A DNA stretch of 64,000 nt from Brevibacillus sp051967035 (lineage in GTDB: Bacteria; Bacillota; Bacilli; Brevibacillales; Brevibacillaceae). Position 1 is the stretch's first letter; each line of letters begins with the position of its first letter. Under the pieces are notes generated by a model. The model saw nothing but the letters and a program-made list of their open reading frames with translations, had not been told where the DNA came from and did no database searches. The DNA is taken from positions 1-64,000 of the forward strand of contig NZ_JBQCKK010000013.1 in assembly GCF_051967035.1 (NCBI RefSeq), in the 5' to 3' direction. This document shows positions 16,797-25,030 of this stretch, piece by piece. Position numbers and translations under genes: made by a program.

Positions 16797-17756
16797 ATGA
16801 CAGGAACGATTGTCGATGTACCCGGCATTCGCGTCGGGCATGCGCAGCAGGAAGAAGCGTTGACGGGCTGTAGCGTCATTTTGCTGGAAAAGCCGTCCGT
16901 GTGCGGCGTAGATGTTCGCGGTTCTGCTCCGGGGACTCGCGAGACGGATTTGCTGGACCCGGTCAATCTGGTCAGCGTCGTCCACGCAATCTGCCTGTCC
17001 GGAGGCAGCGCGTACGGCCTGGATGCGGCTGCGGGCGTGATGCAGTATCTGGAGGAGAAGGGCATCGGGCTGGACGTAGGGTACGGTGTAGTTCCCATCG
17101 TCCCAGCCGCCGTCTTGTTCGATTTGGCCATGGGCGATTACCGGGTGCGGCCGGATCGGCAGATGGGCTATCAGGCGGCGCTGGCAGCGACCTCGGAAGC
17201 CGTCGCCCAAGGGAATGTCGGGGCGGGGACAGGTGCGTCCGTCGGCAAGCTGAACGGGTTTGCCCATGCGATGAAAAGCGGCCTGGGCAGCGCTTCGCTC
17301 GCTTTGCCCAGCGGGTTGGTCATCGGAGCGATTGTGGCAGTCAATGCGCTCGGACATGTTGTGGAGCCGAAGACAGGGACGATTCTCGCCGGGCCGAGGG
17401 ATGAGCGGGGGGAGATTCGAGACAGTATGGAGATCATGCTCCAGCATGCTTTTTCGCCCATTCCTCCGGGCACGAACACGACGATTGCCGTTGTCGCCAG
17501 CAATGCGAAGCTGACCAAGGCCCAGGTGAAAAAAGTAGCGCAAATGGCGCACGACGGGCTTGCCCGCACCATTCGTCCGATTCATACGATGTACGATGGC
17601 GACACGATTTTTGCCGTTGCGACAGATGAGGTAGACGCTGCGGTGGATCTCGTCGGGGCGCTGTCGGCAGATGTGCTTGCCGAAGCCGTCGTTCAGGCGG
17701 TCAAATCGGCCAAGGAAGCGGGCGGTCTTCCGGCCTGGAGCAGCTATGACCGCTGA
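16797..17756 (+). CDS. P1 (S58, DmpA-like) family aminopeptidase
   Basis: A 319-residue member of the peptidase family S58, N-terminal-nucleophile enzymes that autocleave into two chains. Family features include VPGIRVGHA at the N-terminus, the SGGSAYGLDAA loop (about 66-76), GAGTGASVGK, and the cleavage region GTNTTIAVV (about 225-233) where the new N-terminal nucleophile is formed. In this branch the nucleophile position is occupied by Thr rather than the Ser of DmpA. Relatives remove D- or L-amino acids or beta-amino acids from short peptides. ATG 16797 has a GGGAAGGGG site. Followed by a strong terminator. Confidence 0.88.
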   Translation: MTGTIVDVPGIRVGHAQQEEALTGCSVILLEKPSVCGVDVRGSAPGTRETDLLDPVNLVSVVHAICLSGGSAYGLDAAAGVMQYLEEKGIGLDVGYGVVPIVPAAVLFDLAMGDYRVRPDRQMGYQAALAATSEAVAQGNVGAGTGASVGKLNGFAHAMKSGLGSASLALPSGLVIGAIVAVNALGHVVEPKTGTILAGPRDERGEIRDSMEIMLQHAFSPIPPGTNTTIAVVASNAKLTKAQVKKVAQMAHDGLARTIRPIHTMYDGDTIFAVATDEVDAAVDLVGALSADVLAEAVVQAVKSAKEAGGLPAWSSYDR

Positions 17757-17781
17757 TGCCAGTCGTATAGGTGCCGTACCG

Positions 17782-17817
17782 CTTGGCTGCGCCATTGCTT
17801 GGCGCAGCCAAGTTTTT
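17782..17817 (+). terminator. Strong terminator after the P1 peptidase
   Basis: Twelve-base perfect arms (17782-17793 and 17801-17812) then TTTTT. The same ten-base arm sequence recurs at 54238-54268. Confidence 0.85.
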
Positions 17818-17827
17818 CGAATAAAAC

Positions 17828-17857
17828 TTGCTCAATCAATCCGAATGTTTTTACAAT
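17828..17857 (+). promoter_or_regulatory. Candidate SigA promoter of pepF
   Basis: TTGCTC (17828-17833), 18-bp spacer, TACAAT (17852-17857), about 47 bases before the gene. Confidence 0.55.
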
Positions 17858-17903
17858 AGAGTCTGGTACATCTATAAACAGAGGCAAAAAGGAGGGCGGA
17901 CCC

Positions 17904-19685
17904 ATGAACATGCGCTGGAACTTGGACGTTTTGTACACGTCGTTTGACTCGCCGGAATGCAAGCAAGACTGGGAAAAACTATGCCGGGAGATGGACGAGG
18001 TAAAAAGCTGGGCCGCTTCGCATCTGCAATCGCATGATGATGCCGTCCGGAAGATGGAGACGTACATTACCCGGATGACGTCGATTTTGCAGACACAATC
18101 CCGCCTGTACGCGTTTGGCGAACTGACGGCAAGCGTGGACGCGAAAAACGAGAAAGCACTGTCCTTCATCGAAAAAGTGCAGGAGCAATCCGTCGAGCTG
18201 GTAGAGCCGGAGGTGCAGTTCCAGAAGTGGCTCGGCCAACTGGACAATGTGAGCGAGCTGATTAGCCAGTCCGAGCTTCTGGAAACCCACCGCTTCATGC
18301 TGACCGAATTGGCGGAGAAGAGCAAGTACATGCTCAGCGAAAAAGAAGAAATCATTTTGGCCAAAATGAAAAACACAGGCTCCCATGCCTGGACGAAGCT
18401 ACAGGAAATACTGACCTCGACGCTTTTGGTGGACATCACCATCGACGGAGAGGCCAAACAGCTTCCGCTGCCTGTCATCCGCAACATGGCGTATGAAAAA
18501 GACGCCGAGCTGCGCAAGGCGGCTTACGAGGCAGAGCTTGCCGCCTATCAAAAGATCGAGGAGTCGTCTGCGGCGAGCTTGAACGGCATCAAGGGAGAGG
18601 TCATCACCGTTGCCAAGCTGCGCGGCTATGAATCGCCTCTGGAAAAAACGCTGCTCGATTCGCGCATGGACAAGGCGACACTGGACGCCATGCTTGCCGC
18701 GATGAAGGAAAGCTTGCCGGCCTTCACGAAATACTTCCGGGCAAAAGCAAAGCTGCTCGGGCACGAGAATGGCTTGCCGTTCTACGATCTGTTTGCTCCG
18801 GTGGGCGAAGCCGACATGCGCTTTACGTATCAGGAAGCGCGCGACTTTATTGTCAAGCACTTCGGTAGCTTTAGCGAAAAGCTGGCGAATTATGCCGCCC
18901 GCGCTTTTGACAACCAGTGGATTGACGCCGAGATTCGCGAAGGCAAGCGCGGCGGAGCGTTTTGCCACAACCTGCACGTGGTAGGGGAGAGCCGGATCAT
19001 GGCGAACTTCACGGGCAGCTACAATGACGTGAGTACCTTGGCGCACGAGCTGGGACACGGCTATCATGGCGAATGTCTCGTCCAGGAAGCGTTCTACAAC
19101 AGCGATTACCCGATGCCGATCGCCGAAACCGCGTCGATTCTGTGTGAGACGATTATTGCCAAAGCCGCTTTGGCTCAGGCGACGCCGGAGGAAGCCTTTT
19201 CCATTCTGGAAAACGACATCTCCGGGGCCAGTCAGGTCATCGTCGATATTTACAGCCGCTACCTGTTTGAAACGGCCGTCTTTGCCCGCCGCGCAGAAGG
19301 CTCCCTGTCCGTCAACGAATTGAAGGAGCTGATGCTGCAAGCGCAAAAGGACGCCTACGGAGATGGACTTGACCATGCTGCGCTGCATCCGTATATGTGG
19401 GTGTGCAAGCCGCATTACTACAGTGCGGACTTCAACTTCTACAACTTCCCGTACGCCTTTGGTCTGCTCTTCGCAAAAGGACTGTACGCGGAATATAGGA
19501 AGCGCGGCGAAGCGTTTGTTCAACAGTACGACCAGCTTTTGTCCGTCACAGGCAAACGGAGCGTCGCCGATGTGGCCGCGATCATGGATATCGACGTGCG
19601 CTCGGTTGACTTCTGGCGCAGCTCGCTTGCCCTGATTGAAAAAGATATCGAAACGTTTGTGGAGCTGGCAGCCGCGCGTGCATGA
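17904..19685 (+). CDS. pepF: Oligoendopeptidase F (M3 family)
   Basis: A cytoplasmic zinc metallopeptidase of 593 residues that degrades peptides of roughly 7-17 residues. The HExxH site is at 381-385 within HELGHGYHGE and the third ligand glutamate follows about 25 residues later in the ETASILCE segment. The N-terminal oligopeptidase-F domain covers about 100-180. ATG 17904 (MNMRWNLDVLY) is chosen because AAAAGGAGGG precedes it; the open frame upstream contains the promoter and has no ribosome site. Single gene with its own promoter and terminator. Confidence 0.94.
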   Translation: MNMRWNLDVLYTSFDSPECKQDWEKLCREMDEVKSWAASHLQSHDDAVRKMETYITRMTSILQTQSRLYAFGELTASVDAKNEKALSFIEKVQEQSVELVEPEVQFQKWLGQLDNVSELISQSELLETHRFMLTELAEKSKYMLSEKEEIILAKMKNTGSHAWTKLQEILTSTLLVDITIDGEAKQLPLPVIRNMAYEKDAELRKAAYEAELAAYQKIEESSAASLNGIKGEVITVAKLRGYESPLEKTLLDSRMDKATLDAMLAAMKESLPAFTKYFRAKAKLLGHENGLPFYDLFAPVGEADMRFTYQEARDFIVKHFGSFSEKLANYAARAFDNQWIDAEIREGKRGGAFCHNLHVVGESRIMANFTGSYNDVSTLAHELGHGYHGECLVQEAFYNSDYPMPIAETASILCETIIAKAALAQATPEEAFSILENDISGASQVIVDIYSRYLFETAVFARRAEGSLSVNELKELMLQAQKDAYGDGLDHAALHPYMWVCKPHYYSADFNFYNFPYAFGLLFAKGLYAEYRKRGEAFVQQYDQLLSVTGKRSVADVAAIMDIDVRSVDFWRSSLALIEKDIETFVELAAARA

Positions 19686-19694
19686 GTCCACAGG

Positions 19695-19728
19695 AAAAAA
19701 CGTCCGACATCGTGTTGGGCGTTTTTTT
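19695..19728 (+). terminator. Terminator of pepF
   Basis: AAAACGTCCGACA / TGTTGGGCGTTTT with G-U pairs and a 3-nt loop, followed by T's. Confidence 0.8.
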
Positions 19729-19784
19729 GCGCATAGCAACGAGCCGACAGGGAGAAAGTAAGAAAAAACAAATGAGGTGATCAC

Positions 19785-20027
19785 GTGGTAAACGGATTGC
19801 AGTTACTCGACCTACTACGGGAAACAGAGAACAAAATGCTGCATCTACATAGAGCCATAGACAGGGTCAGCAGCGAACCGGATTTTAAAGAATCGGTCAG
19901 CGTTCTCACCGTGGTTGTGCGCGATTACCAGCTTCAGCTTGACAAGATGAAGCAGGCCTTGGGCAAAATCGAAATAGGGGCCAACCAGACACCTCCCCAG
20001 GCCGGCCACAATTCGGAAATTCATTAA
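19785..20027 (+). CDS. Small helical protein of unknown function
   Basis: Eighty residues, predicted almost entirely helical (heptad-like leucines in LQLLDLLRETENKMLHLHRA and later in DYQLQLDKMKQAL), with a polar tail. GTG 19785 has a GAGGTGA ribosome site. It is flanked by two terminators, so it is a monocistronic unit. I do not recognise it. Confidence 0.65.
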   Translation: MVNGLQLLDLLRETENKMLHLHRAIDRVSSEPDFKESVSVLTVVVRDYQLQLDKMKQALGKIEIGANQTPPQAGHNSEIH

Positions 20028-20041
20028 TACGCACCAACAGG

Positions 20042-20078
20042 AAACAGCCCACGACCAATAGACTGGTGTGGGCTGTTT
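20042..20078. terminator. Bidirectional terminator
   Basis: AAACAGCCCA / TGGGCTGTTT arms with further pairing; A- and T-runs on both sides fit service to the convergent genes at 20027 and 20093. Confidence 0.7.
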
Positions 20079-20092
20079 GGTTGGGTGGACGG

Positions 20093-21007
20093 CTACTGGA
20101 ATTCGGCGTAGCGTTTGACGCCGTAAAACGGATACAGCTTGTGCATGTACTCCACCTTGCCGTAGCGAACGTCATCGCCATTGGCGTGGACGATCGTGCC
20201 ATTTCCCAAGTAAATCGCCACGTGGGAAACGCGACCTTTTCCAAGCGCATCGTAGAACAAGAGATCGCCCGGCTGTGCTTGCTCCAGTGGAATCGATACT
20301 CCTCCGCGGAATTGTTCCTCGGATGTGCGAGGAAGGGTAACTCCAAGGCGGCTGAATACGTATGTAGTAAAGCCGCTGCAATCAAATCCGTCCGGTGTGG
20401 TTCCCCCGAGTCTGTACGGAGTGTGGAGCAGAGGCTCCAAGATCGATTCGAGGCGACGCAGGCTCGCGGAATCGACAGTGCCTGCAAACGCAACGTCCGG
20501 GGTTAGCACGGGACTCAGGTAAGCGGAGAAGACGTACGCTTCTTCCTCTTCGAATTCGATTTTGGTCCACTCGCTGCCTGTCTCCACGACTTCAACCAGG
20601 TCACCAAATTTCAATTTGCCTAAAATTCTTGCGTCCGTCGACGCTTTTTTGCGCACATTCAGCACGTCTACCGTCACGCGCGCTTTTTCGCCAGCTGTCA
20701 ACTCTGGCTGTGCTGGCTCCTGTTGGGCGGAGTCATTCGGGGCGGCTACGATATCCGCAGGGATCGCGGCTTGACCGCCTGTCGACAGGCTGCCCGCAGG
20801 CAAGGACAAAGTCTGGCCAATCGACAATTGATCGCTTTTCAGTTGGTTCACTTGCATGAGCTGGGTCACCGTAGTCTGGTGCTCGCGGGCAATTTTGCTC
20901 AACGTGTCCCCTGCTGATACCACATACACTCCAGAGGCGGCGTGAGCAGCAGTAGGCAGCAGAGTGAAGAGGGCGAGGGAGGTAAGTAGCTTCGAAGTAA
21001 GTTTCAT
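20093..21007 (-). CDS. Secreted LysM-SH3b-NlpC/P60 cell wall endopeptidase
   Basis: A 304-residue peptidoglycan hydrolase. A signal peptide (about 1-24, ending AHAAS) is followed by a LysM peptidoglycan-binding domain (28-72), a Pro/Gln-rich linker, a bacterial SH3 domain (110-166) and a C-terminal NlpC/P60 domain with catalytic C210 (DCSGF), H262 (VSHVAIY) and a third polar residue at H274. Such enzymes cut D-gamma-glutamyl-meso-diaminopimelate links in stem peptides. ATG 21007 has GGAGACG upstream. Single gene, transcribed away from the tRNA cluster. Confidence 0.92.
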   Translation of the reverse strand: MKLTSKLLTSLALFTLLPTAAHAASGVYVVSAGDTLSKIAREHQTTVTQLMQVNQLKSDQLSIGQTLSLPAGSLSTGGQAAIPADIVAAPNDSAQQEPAQPELTAGEKARVTVDVLNVRKKASTDARILGKLKFGDLVEVVETGSEWTKIEFEEEEAYVFSAYLSPVLTPDVAFAGTVDSASLRRLESILEPLLHTPYRLGGTTPDGFDCSGFTTYVFSRLGVTLPRTSEEQFRGGVSIPLEQAQPGDLLFYDALGKGRVSHVAIYLGNGTIVHANGDDVRYGKVEYMHKLYPFYGVKRYAEFQ

Positions 21008-21118
21008 GTCATCGTCTCCACCAATCTACTATTTTCTGCATGTCTAGCTAAAATTCTAGCGGATTTTCCATGGTAAATCTATGAAAAAATCGGGTGGAAA
21101 AAAAGTTTTCGAAAACGG

Positions 21119-21148
21119 TTGCCAAATGGGTAGAAGCAATGCTATATT
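21119..21148 (+). promoter_or_regulatory. Promoter of the tRNA cluster
   Basis: TTGCCA (21119-21124), 18-bp spacer, TATATT (21143-21148), about 48 bases before tRNA-Asp. Confidence 0.65.
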
Positions 21149-21195
21149 ACAGAAGTGCCCACGAGAGTGAGCAAAAGTGGAGCAAAAAACCACAT

Positions 21196-21272
21196 GGAGC
21201 TGTGGTGAAGTTGGAGTTCACGCCGGTCTGTCACACCGGAGGTCGCGGGTTCGAGTCCCGTCAGCTCCGCCA
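21196..21272 (+). tRNA. tRNA-Asp (GTC)
   Basis: Full cloverleaf: acceptor GGAGCTG/CAGCTCC, anticodon loop CTGTCAC giving GTC, T-arm GCGGG-TTCGAGT-CCCGT, discriminator G, CCA encoded. Confidence 0.95.
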
Positions 21273-21307
21273 TTCTTCGATCAGGAAGAAGGGCGAATAT
21301 CAACGAT

Positions 21308-21383
21308 GCCGGTGTAGCTCAATTGGTAGAGCACCTGACTTGTAATCAGGGGGTTGTGGGTTCGATTCCTATCGCCGGCACCA
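21308..21383 (+). tRNA. tRNA-Thr (TGT)
   Basis: Acceptor GCCGGTG/CGCCGGC, anticodon loop CTTGTAA giving TGT, T-arm with TTCGATT loop, CCA encoded. Confidence 0.95.
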
Positions 21384-21393
21384 CGTTTTATTG

Positions 21394-21477
21394 GCGGTCG
21401 TGGCGGAATTGGCAGACGCGCTAGATTCAGGTTCTAGTGGTGGCAACACCGTGGAGGTTCAAGTCCTCTCGACCGCA
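21394..21477 (+). tRNA. tRNA-Leu (CAG)
   Basis: Class II tRNA with a long variable arm (TGGTGGCAACACCGT). Acceptor GCGGTCG/CGACCGC, anticodon loop TTCAGGT giving CAG. The discriminator A is followed by CTA, so unlike its two neighbours CCA is not encoded. Confidence 0.95.
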
Positions 21478-21494
21478 CTATATCGAGGAATGAC

Positions 21495-21539
21495 AGGTTT
21501 TTGGTTTGCTGGTTTCAGCAGATCAAAAACCTTTTTTTG
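21495..21539 (+). terminator. Terminator of the tRNA cluster
   Basis: AGGTTTTT / AAAAACCT arms with an inner stem-loop, ending in seven T's. Confidence 0.8.
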
Positions 21540-21686
21540 TTCAGTCGCGAGACGCGAGCGTGTGGACGTGCGTGTGCGGGAGATGGCTTCGCTTCGACAA
21601 GCTGGCTCGCGTACATAGCGTTGAACAAGTAGTCCCTAAAAACGTCCCTAACCAGACCGTGATGTTTTCAGTCAGGAGAGATTGCC

Positions 21687-23534
21687 ATGTTTCTCAAAAA
21701 AACGACCATCCAAAAAAACGGAACCCGCTATACGTACTACCGCATTGTGGAGTCCTATGTGGATGAGAACGGCAAACGGAAGCACCGCCATGTTCAATAT
21801 GTTGGCCTTCTGACGCCTGAGGAAGCCGAGCAGCTGCGGGCACAATTGCGTCAGCAAAGCCTGGCGGAGCGGCGCTCCAGAAGAAAGGCGATTGCTTTGG
21901 AGCATGAACCGGCCGCCAAGCCGCTTCCGGCCGATCCCCAGCCGACCAGACAGATTTATGCGTGGAAGGAAGCGCAATTGCTTTGCTACCCCGCGCATGC
22001 GGATAAAGAATGGAATCGGACGGACGCCGACATGCTCCTGCTCGTTCGCGAGGGGCGTGGCACTCTGCAACTGGAAGGGCGCAAGCTGTCCCTGCATCCC
22101 GGCGTTGCCGTTTTCTGCCCGGCCGACAGTGGCATGTACGTCATCAATGAGCATGATGTTTCTCTGGTGATCGAGCGCATCGCCTTTGAAAAGCTGGCGC
22201 TGTCTGCCGAAGAGGGGGGATACCGGCGCATCCCCATACGGGATATGCCTGCGGGCGTCCTTGACTACTCCTTTCCCCAGCGCGTCCTCCAATGGGCCCA
22301 GGAGCTGAGGATCGCCATTGCGCAAAACGAAAACGAGTGGAAGATTCAGTCTCTGTTCCTCCAGGTTCTCTCCGTCTTTTTCCAGCCGAAAACGAACGAA
22401 GACACCCAGGAAACGCGGCGCCTGATGGAGCAGACGATCCGGTATATTCAGCAGCATTACCGCGAACCGATTACGAGGGAGCAGCTCGCCGCGCGCATCG
22501 GCGTCAGCCCCGAACATTTTTCCCGGGTTTTTCGCAAGGAAACGGGCATGAGCTTCGTCGAGTATCTCGGCCGCGTTCGTATCCGCAAAGGGCAGGAGCT
22601 GCTCCAGTTCTCCGCCAAGGATTTGCATGTCATTGCGCAGGAAACCGGGTTTGCCAACGATTATTACTTCAGCCGAAAATTCAAGCAGATCGTGGGTGTC
22701 CCGCCGACGGTGTACAGAAAGCAGCCGAAACGGATCGCCGTCCTGATGCCGCATGTCACGGCGTGCCTGCTTGCCTGGGGGATCGTCCCGGTATTTGGCG
22801 TGATCGGCTTGTGGATGGAGCCGTGGCTGACCGCGCATTACCGTGAGCGGCTGGATTTATCAGGCTTCAAACAAGGGGAGTGGTACAGCGACAAAACCGT
22901 CCAGTGGCTCTCGACGAATCCGCCCGATTTCATCATCGTGTATCGGGAGGAGTATACCGAGAGCTTATGGGAGATCGCCCCGGTACTCGCGATTCCCGAG
23001 GAATGCAGCGATTGGCGCGAGGAGTTGCTTATGCTTGCGACAGCTGTAGGGCGTCGCCAGCAGGCGGAACAGTGGCTGAAGCAGTTTCAAGAGAAAGCCC
23101 TGGCGCTCCAAACCAGACGGGATGACTTGCGTGGGAGGGGCGATACGTTTCTGATCGTGAAAATCGTCTCGGGCAAATGTTACGTCTACGGCAACCTGAC
23201 GAGCATGGGCGGGTGCCTGATCTACGACGTGCTCGGGTTGCAGCCGCCTGTTGCCGTACAGCAGAACATTATCGAAAAAGGGCTTCTGAACATCCACGTA
23301 CCGTTGGAAGACCTGCCCGCTTATGCCGCCGATCATATTTTTTTGTTCCACTATCCCTCCCATTGGCCCGCCGACGAGTGCGAGGTGCTGGAATCGGACG
23401 TGTGGCGTAGCCTGCCGGCAGTAAGGAACGGGCGCGTCTACGAGCCGGACCCGAATATTTTTTACGGCTACGATCCTTTGGCGATGGACAAGCAATTGGA
23501 CTGGCTGACGGAACTGCTGTCACATTTCGAATGA
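21687..23534 (+). CDS. AraC-type regulator with siderophore-binding domain and transposase-like N-terminus
   Basis: A 615-residue regulator resembling Bacillus Btr, which activates siderophore uptake when its binding domain senses the ferric siderophore. Regions: 1-54 resemble the N-terminus of IS1634/IS4-type transposases (KKTTIQKNGTRYTYYRIVES, then YVGLLTPEEAEQLR); 90-230 a weak cupin-like sensor; 246-346 an AraC double helix-turn-helix (QLAARIGVSPEHFSRVFRKE; second helix pair to GVPPTVYRK); 347-615 a periplasmic iron-siderophore binding domain. ATG 21687 has AGGAGAG upstream, so the odd N-terminus is translated. It precedes the binding lipoprotein gene by 90 bases and probably controls iron uptake. 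Confidence 0.85.
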   Translation: MFLKKTTIQKNGTRYTYYRIVESYVDENGKRKHRHVQYVGLLTPEEAEQLRAQLRQQSLAERRSRRKAIALEHEPAAKPLPADPQPTRQIYAWKEAQLLCYPAHADKEWNRTDADMLLLVREGRGTLQLEGRKLSLHPGVAVFCPADSGMYVINEHDVSLVIERIAFEKLALSAEEGGYRRIPIRDMPAGVLDYSFPQRVLQWAQELRIAIAQNENEWKIQSLFLQVLSVFFQPKTNEDTQETRRLMEQTIRYIQQHYREPITREQLAARIGVSPEHFSRVFRKETGMSFVEYLGRVRIRKGQELLQFSAKDLHVIAQETGFANDYYFSRKFKQIVGVPPTVYRKQPKRIAVLMPHVTACLLAWGIVPVFGVIGLWMEPWLTAHYRERLDLSGFKQGEWYSDKTVQWLSTNPPDFIIVYREEYTESLWEIAPVLAIPEECSDWREELLMLATAVGRRQQAEQWLKQFQEKALALQTRRDDLRGRGDTFLIVKIVSGKCYVYGNLTSMGGCLIYDVLGLQPPVAVQQNIIEKGLLNIHVPLEDLPAYAADHIFLFHYPSHWPADECEVLESDVWRSLPAVRNGRVYEPDPNIFYGYDPLAMDKQLDWLTELLSHFE

Positions 23535-23590
23535 ATGTTGGTCATTTGTCTGCATGGACAACCGTTCTGTCCTCTTGATACGCTTTATAC

Positions 23591-23609
23591 GATAATAATT
23601 CTCATTTTC
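23591..23609 (+). promoter_or_regulatory. Fur box upstream of the siderophore-binding lipoprotein
   Basis: A 19-bp element matching the GATAATGATAATCATTATC consensus at 15 of 19 positions by my count, ending 15 bases before the start codon; it implies repression by iron-loaded Fur. Confidence 0.75.
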
Positions 23610-23624
23610 ATTAGGAGGATCAGC

Positions 23625-24671
23625 ATGTTGAGGACCATGTGCCAAAAACACTTCTGGATCGTTGTTACCAGCCTGCTTTCTCTCGTCCTGCTCAGTGCGT
23701 GCGGCGGGATCAAGGAAAGGACACCGCCACAAACCGAGGGGACAGCCCCTTCTGCTTCTGCACCGGCAGCGTCGGCAGGTTCTGACGACAATGCCCCAGC
23801 CAAAGAAGGCGCGACGCGCATCGTCAAGACCGTGCTTGGGGATGTCGAGATTCCGCTCCATCCAAAACGGGTGGTCGCGGGCTATTATCACGGAACGCTA
23901 CTGGCCTTGGACTTTCCGGTCGTGGGAGCCAGCAAGGAATGGTGGATGGGCAGTCCCTTCCTGACAGAGCAGGAGAAGCGCATAGAAGATATCGGTTCTC
24001 CGTTGTCGCTGGAAAAGGTCATGGCACTCAATCCCGATCTGATCGTCATCTACGATAGCAATCGGGACGACTATGAATCGTTGTCCAAAATTGCCCCGAC
24101 CGTTTACATCCCGTATGATTCCAAGCTGGGCATACGCGACGAGGTGCGGCTTTTTGCCGAAATGTTTGGCCGCCAAAAAGAGGCCGAAGCCTGGTTTGCC
24201 AAATACGAAAAGGCAGCCGCCAAGGCGAGGGAGCGGTTGAAAAACATCGTCGGGCCGAATGCGACCGCGACCCTGATTCATCCGAACGGGAAAGAGCTTG
24301 CCGTGCTTGGCGACAACTTCGGACGGGGCGGGGAAGCGATCTACCACGCGATCGGCTTCAAGGCCAATGAACGGGTGCAGCGCGAAGTGATCGACAGCGG
24401 CGTTCAGTATCAGGCGATTTCGCTGGAGCTGCTCCCGGAATATGCGGATGCGGACATCGTGTTTCTCTGCGCCTGGGACCAAACGACCGAGGAGGAGTTG
24501 AAGGCGGTAGTCGACAGCGGGGTGTGGAGGCAGCTTCCGGCTGTCCGGGAAAATCGCGTCATCGTGCTGGATTACAAAACCTTTTTCTACTTTGACCCGA
24601 TATCCGTTCTCGGCCAGATCGAGGCATTGGCCGACGTGATTGAGCGGCACAACGAGGCGAAGAAGCAATGA
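23625..24671 (+). CDS. Iron-siderophore ABC transporter, substrate-binding lipoprotein
   Basis: A 348-residue FeuA/FhuD-like protein. Signal peptide with lipobox LLSAC (lipidated Cys about 26), a Ser/Ala/Pro-rich tether (30-65), then the two-lobe binding domain (KTVLGDVEIPLHPKRVV; IEDIGSPLSLEKVMALNPDL; terminal YFDPISVLGQIEAL). ATG 23625 has TTAGGAGGAT just upstream, in a segment that also carries the Fur box. No permease or ATPase gene is adjacent, so it must borrow membrane components encoded elsewhere. The AraC/siderophore regulator upstream is the likely activator. The ligand cannot be named from sequence. Confidence 0.9.
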   Translation: MLRTMCQKHFWIVVTSLLSLVLLSACGGIKERTPPQTEGTAPSASAPAASAGSDDNAPAKEGATRIVKTVLGDVEIPLHPKRVVAGYYHGTLLALDFPVVGASKEWWMGSPFLTEQEKRIEDIGSPLSLEKVMALNPDLIVIYDSNRDDYESLSKIAPTVYIPYDSKLGIRDEVRLFAEMFGRQKEAEAWFAKYEKAAAKARERLKNIVGPNATATLIHPNGKELAVLGDNFGRGGEAIYHAIGFKANERVQREVIDSGVQYQAISLELLPEYADADIVFLCAWDQTTEEELKAVVDSGVWRQLPAVRENRVIVLDYKTFFYFDPISVLGQIEALADVIERHNEAKKQ

Positions 24672-24680
24672 GGAGCGATC

Positions 24681-24727
24681 AAAGAAAGTTTTTCGACCAA
24701 GGAAGGTTGAAGAACTTTCTTTTTTTC
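24681..24727 (+). terminator. Terminator of the lipoprotein gene
   Basis: AAAGAAAGTT / AACTTTCTTT arms around a GC-poor loop, followed by a long T-tract. Confidence 0.75.
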
Positions 24728-24735
24728 GCTACAAT
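24707..24735 (+). promoter_or_regulatory. Promoter of a putative Fur-regulated short RNA
   Basis: TTGAAG (24707-24712), 17-bp spacer, TACAAT (24730-24735). The -35 lies inside the preceding terminator stem, yet spacing is optimal and a Fur box follows at the expected start point. Confidence 0.55.
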
Positions 24736-24741
24736 CAGAGT

Positions 24742-24824
24742 GGTGATAATGAATTTCATTTTCAAAACGAGGCGGAATGGCGACGCAGAGACAGACCGCT
24801 GCAACAGGGACGGTCTGCCTTTTT
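24742..24824 (+). ncRNA. Candidate Fur-regulated small RNA (about 80 nt)
   Basis: Between a promoter with a downstream Fur box and an intrinsic terminator (stem 24792-24798/24811-24817, 12-nt loop, T's 24819-24824) there is no recognisable protein. Size and arrangement recall the iron-sparing sRNA FsrA of Bacillus subtilis, which is Fur-repressed and ends in a terminator, but I cannot show sequence homology. A weak frame from ATG 24778 (51 codons) would read through the terminator and is not convincing. Alternative: a leader for the vanW-like gene downstream. Confidence 0.45.
24745..24763 (+). promoter_or_regulatory. Second Fur box
   Basis: GATAATGA-ATT-TCATTTTC matches the 19-bp Fur consensus at 15 of 19 positions by my count and sits over the predicted transcription start at about 24742. 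Confidence 0.7.
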
Positions 24825-25030
24825 GCGCCGGAAAAAGCGCAGGCGGATGTCCAGCGTCCGCTGCTCACCTGTTCTTTGAAAACGGTCCAAGATTTGCAGG
24901 TTGCTTGCCGCGTCAGGCGTGGGATACAGTAGAGTAGCGAGCATTGCGGTAGATTTGCAGCAAATCGCAAGCTATTTTGCGCAAACAAAAAAGAGAGACA
25001 GCACGAAGGAAAGCGAGGGGGTAGAGGAGC
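24825..25030 (+). other. Leader region before the VanW-family gene
   Basis: No supported gene. A GC-rich inverted pair around 24845-24865 has no T-tract. An -10-like TACAGTAGAG lies near 24925 without a clear -35. Confidence 0.4.

Noticed and set aside
21094..21618. Open frames across the tRNA cluster (e.g. one reading AVVAELADALDSGSSGGNT)
   Set aside because: They are translations of tRNA-Asp, tRNA-Thr and tRNA-Leu, a well-known artefact; the tRNA folds are complete.
24778..24933. 51-codon frame after the second Fur box
   Set aside because: It would run across the intrinsic terminator and has no recognisable sequence or conservation hint.
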